This document shows, in pieces, positions 20,717-28,815 of a DNA stretch of 45,475 bases. The translations under genes were made by a program, and so were the position numbers. The stretch is from an uncultured Parolsenella sp. (GTDB taxonomy: Bacteria; Actinomycetota; Coriobacteriia; Coriobacteriales; Atopobiaceae): the NCBI GenBank assembly GCA_934668375.1, contig CAKUNF010000014.1:1-45475 (forward strand). Direction: 5' to 3'. The notes beneath the pieces are model-generated. The model ran no database searches. It was not told the DNA's origin and worked only from the letters and a program-made list of their open reading frames with translations. The first letter of the stretch is position 1, and every line of letters begins with the position of its first letter.

Positions 20717-23299
20717 ATGGAAGACCGCATGTACATCGCGCTCGCAGGCAACCCGAACTGCGGCAAGACCACGCTGTTCAACGCCCTCACCGGCTCGAAC
20801 GGCTACGTGGGCAACTGGCCCGGCGTCACGGTCGAGAAGAAGGAGGCCAACTGGAGGCGCGACAAGTCCGTAACCTTCACCGACCTCCCCGGCATCTACT
20901 CACTCTCGCCGTACTCGCCCGAGGAGATCGTCTCGCGCGACTACCTCATCCAGAACCGCCCGAGCGCCGTCATCGACCTCGTTGACTCGACGAACCTCGA
21001 GCGCAACCTCTACCTCACCACGCAGATCCTCGAGTGCGGCCTGCCCGTCGTGCTTGGCCTCAACATGCTCGACCTGCTCGAGAAGAGCGGCGACAAGATC
21101 GACGTCGACGCGCTGTCCCGCGAGCTGGGCTGCAAGGTGATCCAGGTCTCGGCCCTTCGCGAGAAGAACACCGACGAGCTCGTGAAGCTCGCCGTCGAGG
21201 CCGGCAAGTCCGGTAAGGCCGCCGCCCCCGTGCGCGTGTTCTCCGACGAGGTCGAGGCCGCCCTCGCCAAGATCGAGGCGGGCATCGCCGGTAAGTGCGA
21301 CAAGACCCTCAGCCGCTGGTTCGCCATCAAGGTCTTCGAGCGCGACGCCGCCGCCATCGAGCCGCTCAAGCTCACGAACGCCGAGCTCGAGGCCTTCGAG
21401 GTCGACATCAAGGCCGTCGAGGACGCCCGCGAGGACGATGCCGAGTCCATCATCACCTCGGACCGCTACGAGTGGATCGCGCGCGTCATGGACGCCTGCG
21501 TCGTGAAGGCACCCAAGAAGCTCTCCACGTCCGAGAAGATCGACAAGATCGTCACGAACCGCATCCTCGGCCTGCCGATTTTCGTCGTCGTCATGTTCCT
21601 CGTCTACTACATCGCCATCTCCACGGTGGGCACCGCCGGCACGGACTGGGTGAACGACAACCTGTTCTCCGATGGCTTCTTCGTGAACGGCACGAGCGCC
21701 GAGCAGTACGACGCCGACACCGAGGCCTGGTCTGACAACCACTACGGCGACCAGATCGACGGTTTCATCGCCGCCGCCACCGACGAGGGCGTCATCACGG
21801 ACGACGAGGCCACCGAGGTCTCCGACGCCGTGTCCGCCTACCAGGAGGACGACGAGGACGCCGACGCCCTCGCCACGATCGACGAGTTCGAGGCCAAGGC
21901 CTCCGGCGTGACGGCCACCGACGTCGTCATCACCGACGAGGACGGCAACGACACGGACGAGACGATCCCCTCCGTGACCGCCACGGACTTCCAGGCCGCG
22001 CTCGAGGGCTCGCTCGAGGAGCCCGACCCCGCCGACTACGACGGCTTCGTGCCCTCCATCCCCACGGCCGCCTCTGACGCGCTCGACAACGCCGGTGCCT
22101 CCGACGCCGTCAAGTCGCTCGTCGTGGACGGCATCATCGGCGGCGTTGGCTCGGTCCTGGGCTTCATCCCGCAGATGTTCGTCCTGTTCGTCCTGCTGTG
22201 CTTCCTTGAGGACTGCGGCTACATGAGCCGCGTGGCCTTCGTCATGGACCGCGTGTTCCGTCGCTTCGGCCTGTCCGGCAAGTCCTTCATCCCGATGCTC
22301 ATCAGCTCCGGCTGCGGCGTCCCCGGCGTCCTTGCCACGAAGACCATCGAGAACGAGAAGGACCGCCGCATGACGGCCATGCTCACCACGATGATCCCGT
22401 GTGGCGCCAAGCAGCCGATTATCGCCCTGGTCATGGGCGTTCTCATCGGTGGCTCCGACGCCTGGTGGGTTGCCCCGATGTTCTACTTCCTTGGCGTTGC
22501 CGCCATCATCGTCTCCGGCATCATGCTGAAGAAGACGAAGGCCTTCGCCGGCGAGCCCACCCCGTTCGTCATGGAGCTGCCCGACTACCACTTCCCGTCC
22601 CTCAAGTCCTGGTGGCTGCACATCTGGGAGCGCGTGAGCGCCTACATCAAGAAGGCCGGCACGATCATCTTCGCCGCCTCCGTCGTCGTGTGGTTCCTCT
22701 CCAACTTTGGTTTCACGGACGCTGGCTTCGGCTTCCTGGCAGACGGCGACATCGAGAAGTCGCTGCTCAAGGGCATCGCCGGCTGCGTCTCCTGGATCTT
22801 TGCCCCGCTTGGCGCTGACAACTGGATGGCCACCGCCGCCTCCATCAACGCCCTCGTGGCCAAGGAGAACCTCGTCTCCACGTTCGGTGTCCTGTTCGGT
22901 CTCGGCGACGCCACCGAGAACTCCCTGTCCATGTGGGGCGGCTTCGCCGGCATGTTCACGGACGCCTCCGGCATCATGCACGCCGGTGCCATGTGCGCCT
23001 TCGTGGCCTTCAACATGCTCGACGCGCCGTGCTTCGCCGCCATCGGCACCATCCGTCGTCAGATGGACGATCCCAAGTGGTTCTGGGGCGCCATCGCCTA
23101 CCAGTGCGGCTTTGGCTGGGTCGTTGGCCTGATCATCAACCAGCTCTGGGAGCTGTTCGCGCTCGGCAACTTTGGCGTCTGGACCGTCGTGGCCTTCGTG
23201 GCACTTGCGGCCATCCTGTTCATGCTGTTCCGTCCTGCGCCCAAGTTCGAGGGCAAGGACGAGCACATCCTCGACTCCCTCGCGGAGGCCGAGAAGTAG
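20717..23299 (+). CDS. feoB: Ferrous iron transporter FeoB with a long acidic extracellular loop
   Basis: An 860-residue membrane GTPase importing Fe2+. G1 is GNPNCGKTT (about 12-20), G3 DLPGIYSL, G4 NMLD; the helical GDI-like domain follows. TM1 is about residues 277-303 (FVVVMFLVYYIAIST), and the Gate motifs MLISSGCGVPGV and MIPCGAKQPI carry the conserved pore cysteines. Odd: between TM1 and the first Gate motif a loop of about 160 residues contains 43 Asp/Glu, two Lys and no Arg (for example YQEDDEDADALATIDEFEAK); typical FeoB loops are much shorter. By topology it should face outside and might gather cations. The ATG at 20717 is 2 bp from AAAGGGAG; the ATG at 20729 is an alternative start. 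Confidence 0.95.
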   Translation: MEDRMYIALAGNPNCGKTTLFNALTGSNGYVGNWPGVTVEKKEANWRRDKSVTFTDLPGIYSLSPYSPEEIVSRDYLIQNRPSAVIDLVDSTNLERNLYLTTQILECGLPVVLGLNMLDLLEKSGDKIDVDALSRELGCKVIQVSALREKNTDELVKLAVEAGKSGKAAAPVRVFSDEVEAALAKIEAGIAGKCDKTLSRWFAIKVFERDAAAIEPLKLTNAELEAFEVDIKAVEDAREDDAESIITSDRYEWIARVMDACVVKAPKKLSTSEKIDKIVTNRILGLPIFVVVMFLVYYIAISTVGTAGTDWVNDNLFSDGFFVNGTSAEQYDADTEAWSDNHYGDQIDGFIAAATDEGVITDDEATEVSDAVSAYQEDDEDADALATIDEFEAKASGVTATDVVITDEDGNDTDETIPSVTATDFQAALEGSLEEPDPADYDGFVPSIPTAASDALDNAGASDAVKSLVVDGIIGGVGSVLGFIPQMFVLFVLLCFLEDCGYMSRVAFVMDRVFRRFGLSGKSFIPMLISSGCGVPGVLATKTIENEKDRRMTAMLTTMIPCGAKQPIIALVMGVLIGGSDAWWVAPMFYFLGVAAIIVSGIMLKKTKAFAGEPTPFVMELPDYHFPSLKSWWLHIWERVSAYIKKAGTIIFAASVVVWFLSNFGFTDAGFGFLADGDIEKSLLKGIAGCVSWIFAPLGADNWMATAASINALVAKENLVSTFGVLFGLGDATENSLSMWGGFAGMFTDASGIMHAGAMCAFVAFNMLDAPCFAAIGTIRRQMDDPKWFWGAIAYQCGFGWVVGLIINQLWELFALGNFGVWTVVAFVALAAILFMLFRPAPKFEGKDEHILDSLAEAEK

Positions 23300-23329
23300 G
23301 CATAGCGCCTGCTACATAGCGTTGCCTTG

Positions 23330-23365
23330 GGGCGGCGGGGTCTTCGGGCCTCGCCGCCCTTTCTT
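23330..23365 (+). terminator. Rho-independent terminator after feoB
   Basis: GGGCGGCGGGG pairs with CCTCGCCGCCC around a TTCG-containing loop, followed by TTTCTT. Confidence 0.85.
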
Positions 23366-23374
23366 GTGCGTCGG

Positions 23375-23438
23375 GTTTTACGCGTCCATGTCGTCTCGGC
23401 CACGTCTTACGCGAAAACGCCGCTGGTACGCGTAAAAC
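23375..23438. promoter_or_regulatory. Three ACGCG(T)AAAAC motifs upstream of mtnN
   Basis: GTTTTACGCGT (23375-23385) is the exact reverse complement of ACGCGTAAAAC (23428-23438), and ACGCGAAAAC lies between them (23410-23419). Candidate operator cluster; regulator unknown. Confidence 0.4.
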
Positions 23439-23486
23439 GTGGCTCTCAATGAAGAGGTGACGTCCAGGCTCCCCGTTTGCGTGGGC

Positions 23487-23492
23487 TATAGT
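23487..23492 (+). promoter_or_regulatory. -10 box (TATAGT) for mtnN
   Basis: GGGCTATAGTCG lies 32 bp before the start codon. Confidence 0.5.
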
Positions 23493-23524
23493 CGATGCCA
23501 GCTGAAACGAGAAGGGAGACAGCA

Positions 23525-24232
23525 ATGGCCGAGAACGTCAAGGTGGGCATCATCGGTGCGATGGACTCCGAGGTGGCACTGCTCAAGTCGAAGGTCGAGG
23601 GCGCGCAGACGCGCGAGCTTGCGGGTCTCGAGTTTGTCGAGGGCACGCTCGAGGGCGCAAGTGTCGTCGTGGTGAAGTGCGGCGTGGGCAAGGTGAACGC
23701 CGCCATGTGCGCCCAGGTCCTCGTGAGCGTGCTGGGCTGCAACCGCATCGTCAACACCGGCGTGGCGGGCTCTCTGGACAATCGCATCGAGATCGGCGAC
23801 ATCGTGGTCTCCACGGACGCCGTCGAGCACGACATGGACGTCACGGCGCTCGGCTACGCTCCCGGCGAGCACCCTGACCTGCACCTCGTTGCCTTCGAGG
23901 CGGATGCCGGCCTGCGCGGCGCCGTGGTGGCGGCCGCGCACGAGCTCGACGGCGTGAGCGTGTTCGAGGGACGCGTGTGCTCCGGCGACCAGTTCATCGG
24001 CTCGGCGGCAGCCAAGGAGCGCATCGTCTCGACGTTTGGCGGCATGTGCTGCGAGATGGAGGGTGCGGCCATCGCCCACGTGTGCCACATCGCCGGTGTG
24101 CCCTTCGTCGTCGTGCGCGCCATCTCCGACAAGGCCGACGACTCGGGCAACGTCGACTACCCGACGTTCGAGAAGACGGCAGCCGCGCACTGCGCGAGCA
24201 TCGTGCTCGCGGCGCTGCCGCACGTGGCGTAG
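23525..24232 (+). CDS. mtnN: 5'-methylthioadenosine/S-adenosylhomocysteine nucleosidase
   Basis: A 235-residue MTAN/Pfs enzyme that removes adenine from methylthioadenosine, S-adenosylhomocysteine and 5'-deoxyadenosine. VGIIGAMDSEVALLK is the N-terminal motif with the catalytic Glu, NTGVAGSLD and CCEMEGAAIAHVC the ribose-binding segments, and VVRAISDKADDSG includes the catalytic Asp. Length is typical. It recycles products of SAM-using enzymes; QueA elsewhere in this window is one such enzyme. Start MAENVKVGIIGAM follows GAAGGGAG. It appears monocistronic and converges with the minus-strand gene at 24272. Confidence 0.95.
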   Translation: MAENVKVGIIGAMDSEVALLKSKVEGAQTRELAGLEFVEGTLEGASVVVVKCGVGKVNAAMCAQVLVSVLGCNRIVNTGVAGSLDNRIEIGDIVVSTDAVEHDMDVTALGYAPGEHPDLHLVAFEADAGLRGAVVAAAHELDGVSVFEGRVCSGDQFIGSAAAKERIVSTFGGMCCEMEGAAIAHVCHIAGVPFVVVRAISDKADDSGNVDYPTFEKTAAAHCASIVLAALPHVA

Positions 24233-24271
24233 GGGAGCGCAGGCGGTCGCGGACGGCGCCGGGGGCAGACG

Positions 24272-25054
24272 CTACTGGGCGGCCGCCTCGGACGTCGCGG
24301 CCCCGGTGGTCGCGTCCGCGGTGCCCGGCTGCTCGGCGTCGTTCGTGCCAGCCGAGTCCGTCGTGGCGTCGCTCGTGCCGTCTTGCTGGCCAGAGCCGCC
24401 TTGCGAGGACGACGTCGAGCTCGTCTCGGCGACGTTCTCTGATGCCTTGGGCGTCGCGGGACGCTGCTGCTCGGTCGTGGTCGCGTGCGTGGCTGCCGCG
24501 GTCGTTGCCGCCTCGTGCGTGGTGGTCGCAGAGCCTGTGCGCTGCCCCAGCCCCTCGCCGTTCGTGGCGAGCAGTACCACGCCCGCGGAAACGGCCACGG
24601 CGACAAGCGACGAGACGATGGCCGCAATCATGACGCGGCGGTGGATCTCCCTGGCGTGGCGCTGGCGGGCCGCCTCGCGCAGCTGCACCGGCGCGATGCG
24701 TGCGGGAGACGCCTCCGCGGGCTGTGGAGGCGCGGATGCGTCGCGGCCATCCAGACCGTAGGGATTGGAGCCGCTGTCCACGTCGTGTGCGGGCTCGCTT
24801 GCGGCTATCTCGCGGATCTTGTCGTTTGCGCGCCTGAGCATGCCGCGGTAGAGCTGCGAGGCCACCGTGGAGACTACCGACGCCACGGCCACGCCGATGA
24901 GCGAGCCGGCGATGCCGATCTTGCTGGAGAGGGCCACGCTCGTCACAGCCGCGAGCGCGCCCGCGAGCACCTGTGAGACAGAGAGGTCCTCGAGCAGCCC
25001 CTTGCGCCCGTCCTTCTCGTTCAGGCGTTGCCCGCGATTGTCCTGTGCGTTCAT
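24272..25054 (-). CDS. Membrane protein of unknown function with Ala/Thr-rich tail
   Basis: A 260-residue protein. Residues about 22-55 (VSQVLAGALAAVTSVALSSK, IGIAGSLIGVAVASVVS) are hydrophobic and could form two short helices; a further helix lies at about 138-160 (VMIAAIVSSLVAVAVSAGVV). The 90-residue C-terminus is Thr/Ala/Ser/Gln-rich and low in structure, probably outside the membrane. I do not recognise a family. The start at 25054 (MNAQDNRGQRLN) follows AAAAGGAGC; a longer frame to 25150 lacks a site. It is divergent from the NlpC/P60 gene and may share cell-envelope functions with it, which is only positional inference. Confidence 0.7.
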   Translation of the reverse strand: MNAQDNRGQRLNEKDGRKGLLEDLSVSQVLAGALAAVTSVALSSKIGIAGSLIGVAVASVVSTVASQLYRGMLRRANDKIREIAASEPAHDVDSGSNPYGLDGRDASAPPQPAEASPARIAPVQLREAARQRHAREIHRRVMIAAIVSSLVAVAVSAGVVLLATNGEGLGQRTGSATTTHEAATTAAATHATTTEQQRPATPKASENVAETSSTSSSQGGSGQQDGTSDATTDSAGTNDAEQPGTADATTGAATSEAAAQ

Positions 25055-25167
25055 GCATGCTCCTTTTGCCTTCTGTGGCCATCGTTCCCCACAGCCGCGC
25101 GCCGTATCCGTCTCGCGTTTGAGGTCGGGGCGCTCACCTGCTGCGTTCACCGCTCGTCCATAAGCGT

Positions 25168-25196
25168 TTGGAGCGAGAAACCTCGGGCGTTAGAAT
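25168..25196 (+). promoter_or_regulatory. Promoter of the NlpC/P60 gene (TTGGAG-N17-TAGAAT)
   Basis: -35 at 25168-25173 and -10 at 25191-25196 with 17-bp spacing. A GGCGGCATGCCGCC palindrome (25213-25226) lies in the leader. Confidence 0.6.
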
Positions 25197-25257
25197 AGAA
25201 GGCACAGCTTTTGGCGGCATGCCGCCTGATTCTGCACCCAAACGAAGGGATCATCCC

Positions 25258-26388
25258 TTGAAGATTCGCACGCATCTTGTCCGCGCCACGGTGGCCGTTG
25301 CCCTTGGCGCCACCGTTCTCACGGGCCTGCCCACGCTTGCCCTGGCCGACACGTCTGCCGAGCTCCAGGCCAAGCTTGACGAGGCCAACGCCCACCTCAG
25401 CGACCTGTACTCCCAGGCCGAGCAGGTGAGCGAGCAGGTCAACCAGACCCAGGTTGACCTCGATAGCACCAACGCGGAGATCGAGCAGAAGCAGTCCGAG
25501 CTCGCGAGCGCCCAGGAGACGCTCAGCAAGCGCGTCTCGTCCAACTACAAGACCGGTGGTGTCTCGCTCGTCTCCATCCTGTTCGACTCCACGAGCTTCG
25601 AGGACCTCGTGAACCGCGTCACGTACGCCTCCAAGGTGAGCGACTCGGACGCCCAGGTCATCCAGCAGGTCAAGGACATCCAGAACGAGCTCAACGAGAA
25701 GCAGACCCAGCAGCAGCAGCTCCTCGCAGACCAGCAGTCCCAGCAGGCCGAGCTCAACGACAAGGTCAACGAGGCCCAGAGCTACGTGAGCTCGCTCGAC
25801 CAGCAGGTCCAGGACGCCCTTGCCAAGGAGCAGGCCGAGCGCGAGGCCCAGCAGGAGGCCGAGCGCAAGGCTGCCGAGGAGAAGGCCGCCCAGGAGAACA
25901 ACTACGTTCCCGAGGGCAACGCCAACGCCAGCAACGCGAACGCCAACACCAATACGAACACCAACACCAGCACCAACGACGGCGGCGGTTCGAGCAACAA
26001 CAACAGCTCGAACAGTAGCTCCGGCGGCAGCAGCTCCGGTGGTTCGAGCCTGGGTTCCAGCGCCCGCAACATCATCATCTCCACGGCCTACAGCAAGATT
26101 GGCTGCGGCTACGTGTACGGCGCCTCTGGCCCCAGCAACTACGATTGCTCCGGCCTCGTCCAGGCGTGCTACGCGGCTGCCGGCATCTACGTTCCGCACA
26201 GCTCCGGATCGCTTGCCGCCTACTGCAACAAGCCCGCCTCTCAGGCCGAGCCGGGCGACATCGTGTGGACGCCGGGCCACGTGGGCATCTACATCGGCGG
26301 CGGCACCACGATCGAGGCCATGAACCCGAGCGTGGGCGTCACCTACGGAAGCCTCTCCAGCTTCCAGCGCGCCGGCTCCCCGGCATAG
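25258..26388 (+). CDS. Secreted coiled-coil NlpC/P60 peptidoglycan hydrolase
   Basis: A 376-residue exported protein. Residues 1-30 form a Sec signal peptide ending LALA before DTSAELQ. Residues about 31-215 are a long coiled coil (QAEQVSEQVNQTQVDLDSTN and QQQQLLADQQSQQAELNDKV), as in PcsB/CwlO-type hydrolases regulated by FtsEX. A repetitive Asn/Thr/Ser/Gly linker (about 216-270) leads to the NlpC/P60 domain with catalytic C297 in YDCSGLVQACY and H341 in PGHVGIYIG. It should cut peptide stems in the wall during growth or division. The start is a TTG at 25258, chosen because AAGGGAT lies upstream and the signal peptide begins there (KIRTHLVRAT). Confidence 0.9.
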   Translation: MKIRTHLVRATVAVALGATVLTGLPTLALADTSAELQAKLDEANAHLSDLYSQAEQVSEQVNQTQVDLDSTNAEIEQKQSELASAQETLSKRVSSNYKTGGVSLVSILFDSTSFEDLVNRVTYASKVSDSDAQVIQQVKDIQNELNEKQTQQQQLLADQQSQQAELNDKVNEAQSYVSSLDQQVQDALAKEQAEREAQQEAERKAAEEKAAQENNYVPEGNANASNANANTNTNTNTSTNDGGGSSNNNSSNSSSGGSSSGGSSLGSSARNIIISTAYSKIGCGYVYGASGPSNYDCSGLVQACYAAAGIYVPHSSGSLAAYCNKPASQAEPGDIVWTPGHVGIYIGGGTTIEAMNPSVGVTYGSLSSFQRAGSPA

Positions 26389-26410
26389 CGCAGTCACTCT
26401 GAACGACGAA

Positions 26411-26443
26411 GGGCCGGCTCGCCACGTGCGAGTCGGCCTTTTT
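26411..26443 (+). terminator. Rho-independent terminator after the NlpC/P60 gene
   Basis: GGGCCGGCTCG pairs with CGAGTCGGCCT (two wobbles) and is followed by a T-run. Confidence 0.9.
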
Positions 26444-26473
26444 GCTCTCGTGATTCGGCGTTCGTCATCGCTT

Positions 26474-26511
26474 GCCCAAGGTGCCCAAAGGGGTTTGACC
26501 CCTTTGGGCAC
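26474..26511. repeat. Solo REP arm plus REP-like palindrome, subtype C
   Basis: GCCCAAG at 26474-26480 precedes a perfect 13-bp-arm palindrome (GTGCCCAAAGGGG, 26481-26493, with 26499-26511) around TTTGA. It lies between two terminators. Confidence 0.85.
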
Positions 26512-26517
26512 AAAGAA

Positions 26518-26555
26518 ACCGCCCCAGAAGCGAATTTCAGCGCTTCTGGGGCGGT
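26518..26555 (-). terminator. Terminator of the suf operon
   Basis: A 15-bp perfect stem (26518-26532 with 26541-26555) and 8-nt loop. On the minus strand it is followed by TTTCTTT, 22 bp after the rrf2 stop. Confidence 0.9.
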
Positions 26556-26577
26556 GTTTATTGTGTCTGTGAGTCCT

Positions 26578-27066
26578 TTACTTACAAAGCCCCTGACCGA
26601 GCTCCTCGAGGCCCTTGAGAACATCTGAGCCGTCCTTGGGCCCCGTCATGCCGTCCACGATGTCGGAGAGGTGCTTGCTGTCGAGGTAGCCGCTGATGAG
26701 GGCTCCCAGCTCCTGCCAGACGGGCAGGGTGGGGCAGATCTTCGTGCGTGGGCAGAGGCGACCGCTCGAGCAGTCCAGGCACGAGACGGGGGCCAGCGAG
26801 CTGCCTTCCGCGGCGCGGATGATCTCGCCGAGCGTGTAGTCGGCCGGGTCTCGGCGCAGTCGGTAGCCGCCGCCCTTGCCGCGCTGGCTCGTGACGAACC
26901 TCGCCTTGTGCAACGACGCCATGACCTGCTCGAGGTACTTGCGAGAGATGCCCTGTCGCCTCGAGATGTCGCCGAGAGACACCCAACTGTCGTTCCCCTG
27001 GCTCATGGCAAGGTCTGCCATGACGCGCAGGGCATAGCGCCCCTTTGTGGAGATGCCGGAGGCCAT
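26578..27066 (-). CDS. Rrf2/IscR-type transcriptional regulator
   Basis: A 162-residue winged-helix regulator. STKGRYALRVMADLAMSQGN and ISRKYLEQVMASLHKARFV are the family helix-turn-helix; TSQRGKGGGYRL forms the wing. The cysteine cluster C-x2-C-x5-C-x5-C (CLDCSSGRLCPRTKIC, about residues 96-111) suits an Fe-S cluster sensor such as SufR/IscR. Unusually it is the last gene of the suf operon rather than the first. It starts 2 bp beyond the sufU stop, so it is co-transcribed, giving feedback control of Fe-S assembly. Start MASGISTKGRY; an upstream in-frame extension overlaps sufU and is unlikely. Confidence 0.9.
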   Translation of the reverse strand: MASGISTKGRYALRVMADLAMSQGNDSWVSLGDISRRQGISRKYLEQVMASLHKARFVTSQRGKGGGYRLRRDPADYTLGEIIRAAEGSSLAPVSCLDCSSGRLCPRTKICPTLPVWQELGALISGYLDSKHLSDIVDGMTGPKDGSDVLKGLEELGQGLCK

Positions 27067-27068
27067 GG

Positions 27069-27590
27069 CTACTCCTGCCCGACCTGGGATGCGTCCTGGG
27101 GCATGGGGTTGCCGTTCTCGTCTGTGCCGTCCTCGGTGGTCGTGGCGGCCGCAGAGCCTTGCGGGTGGGCGAGCATCTCGTCGAGCGTTCGCCAGGCGAG
27201 CTCGGCGCACTTCACGCGCGCGGGCATGTGGGAGATGCTCTCGAGCTCGGCTGCCTCGTCGAGCTCCTCGAGCGCGTCTGCGTCCTTCTGCTCGCCTCGG
27301 ATCATCTGACCAAACAGGTGGCAGAGCTTTCGGGCGTTCTCGGGGGTCTCGCCCACCATGAGGTCGCTCATCATGTCCGCCGAGCCCTGCGAGACGGCGC
27401 AGCCGTGGCCCGTCCAGGACACCTCGGAGATGGTGCCGTCGTCTCCGAGGCGCACGTCGAGCACGAGGTCGTCGCCGCAGCTGGGGTTGATGCCCTCGTG
27501 GGAGAGCGTGGGCTCGTCCATTTTGTACTTGTAGTCGGGGCTGCTCACGTGGTCCATGAGCGCGCGGCTGTAGACGTTTGCGTTAGCCAT
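27069..27590 (-). CDS. sufU: SufU iron-sulfur assembly protein
   Basis: A 173-residue SufU protein. The zinc site is C38, D40, C64 and C128 in NPSCGDD, GHGCAVSQGSADMM and RVKCAELAW, with the SufU-specific insertion between the last two. SufU accepts persulfide sulfur from SufS and passes it to SufBCD. Length is slightly above the usual 145-150 residues because of an acidic 30-residue C-terminal tail (TTTEDGTDENGNPMPQ). It overlaps the end of sufS by 8 bp. Confidence 0.95.
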   Translation of the reverse strand: MANANVYSRALMDHVSSPDYKYKMDEPTLSHEGINPSCGDDLVLDVRLGDDGTISEVSWTGHGCAVSQGSADMMSDLMVGETPENARKLCHLFGQMIRGEQKDADALEELDEAAELESISHMPARVKCAELAWRTLDEMLAHPQGSAAATTTEDGTDENGNPMPQDASQVGQE

Positions 27591-28809
27591 GGAAGACCTC
27601 CCAGACGAACTTCAGGCCGGAGACGAGCTGGTCGATGTCGGCGCGGTCGTTGTAGAACGCCACGCTCGCGCGGCAGCAGCTCTCGATGCCCATCCAGGTG
27701 AGCAGGGGCTGCGCGCAGTGGTGTCCCGCGCGGATGGCCACGTTCTTCGTGTCGAGCAGGCTCGAGACGTCGTGCGGGTGGATGCCCTCGACGTTGAACG
27801 AGACGGCCCCCACGTGCGCGTGCGGGTCTGCCGGTCCCACAATCTGGACGAACGGCAGGGCCTGGAGCTGCTCGCACAGGTAGGCGGCAAGCTCGCGCTC
27901 GCGAGCCTCGAGCTCGTCTCGGTCGTGCTCGCAGATGTAGTCGATGGCCGCGCCCGTGGCAAAGATGCCGGCGGCGTCCTGCGTGCCGGCCTCGAACTTC
28001 TCGGGAATGGGCGCCCAAACGGCGTCGTCCTCCGTCACGGAGTCGATCATCTCGCCGCCCGTGAGGAACGGCGGCAGACCCTCGAGCAGCGTGCGCTTGC
28101 CCCAGAGGCCTCCGATGCCCATGGGGCCGCCGAGCTTGTGGGCCGAGAAGGCCAGCGCATCCACGCCGAGCGCCTGCACGTCCACGTGCACGTGCGGCAG
28201 CGATTGCGCGGCGTCTGCGATGACCGTGGCACCCTGGGCGTGGGCGGCGTCCGCGATGGCGCGGACGGGGTTCTCCACGCCAAGTACGTTCGAGACGTGC
28301 GTGACCGAGACGATCCGCGTCTTGGGGCCGATCTTGGCGGCAATCTCCTCGTCAGTGATGACTCCCTGGTCGTCGGGGCGCAGGTAGACGAGCCTGGCGC
28401 CCGCGGCGCGGCACACCTGCTGCCAGGGGATGAGGTTGGAGTGGTGCTCCATGATGGAGATGCAGACCTCGTCGCCCTCGTTGAGGACGGCGGGTCCGAG
28501 CGTCTTGGCGATGAGGTTGAGCGACTCGCTCGCGTTTCTCGTGAAGATGACCTCGGCCGGGTCGGCGGCGCCCACGAAGGCCGCGACCTTGGCGCGGGCG
28601 TCCTCGATGGCCTGCGTGGCGTCAACCGAGAGCTGGTAGAGGCCGCGCAGGGGGTTGGCGTTCATCGTCTCGTAGAACGTGCGCTGGGCGTCGAGCACCG
28701 CGGCAGGGCGCTGCGCCGTGGCCGCGCTGTCGAGAAACGCGAGCTCGGGGTGGCTCGCGAGCAGCGGGAAGTCCGCCTTGTAGGGGTTCGTGGCGATGTC
28801 TGTGGACAT
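27583..28809 (-). CDS. sufS: Cysteine desulfurase SufS
   Basis: A 408-residue type II cysteine desulfurase. The PLP lysine is in LAFSAHKLGGPMGIGGLWG and the persulfide cysteine in IRAGHHCAQPLLTWMG; NASESLNLIA and DAAQSLPHVHVD are further family motifs. It takes sulfur from cysteine, leaving alanine, and hands it to SufU. It begins 6 bp after the sufD stop. The residues after the active site read MGIESCCRASVAFYN, as usual apart from the extra cysteines. Confidence 0.96.
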   Translation of the reverse strand: MSTDIATNPYKADFPLLASHPELAFLDSAATAQRPAAVLDAQRTFYETMNANPLRGLYQLSVDATQAIEDARAKVAAFVGAADPAEVIFTRNASESLNLIAKTLGPAVLNEGDEVCISIMEHHSNLIPWQQVCRAAGARLVYLRPDDQGVITDEEIAAKIGPKTRIVSVTHVSNVLGVENPVRAIADAAHAQGATVIADAAQSLPHVHVDVQALGVDALAFSAHKLGGPMGIGGLWGKRTLLEGLPPFLTGGEMIDSVTEDDAVWAPIPEKFEAGTQDAAGIFATGAAIDYICEHDRDELEARERELAAYLCEQLQALPFVQIVGPADPHAHVGAVSFNVEGIHPHDVSSLLDTKNVAIRAGHHCAQPLLTWMGIESCCRASVAFYNDRADIDQLVSGLKFVWEVFHG

Positions 28810-28815
28810 GGTGCG

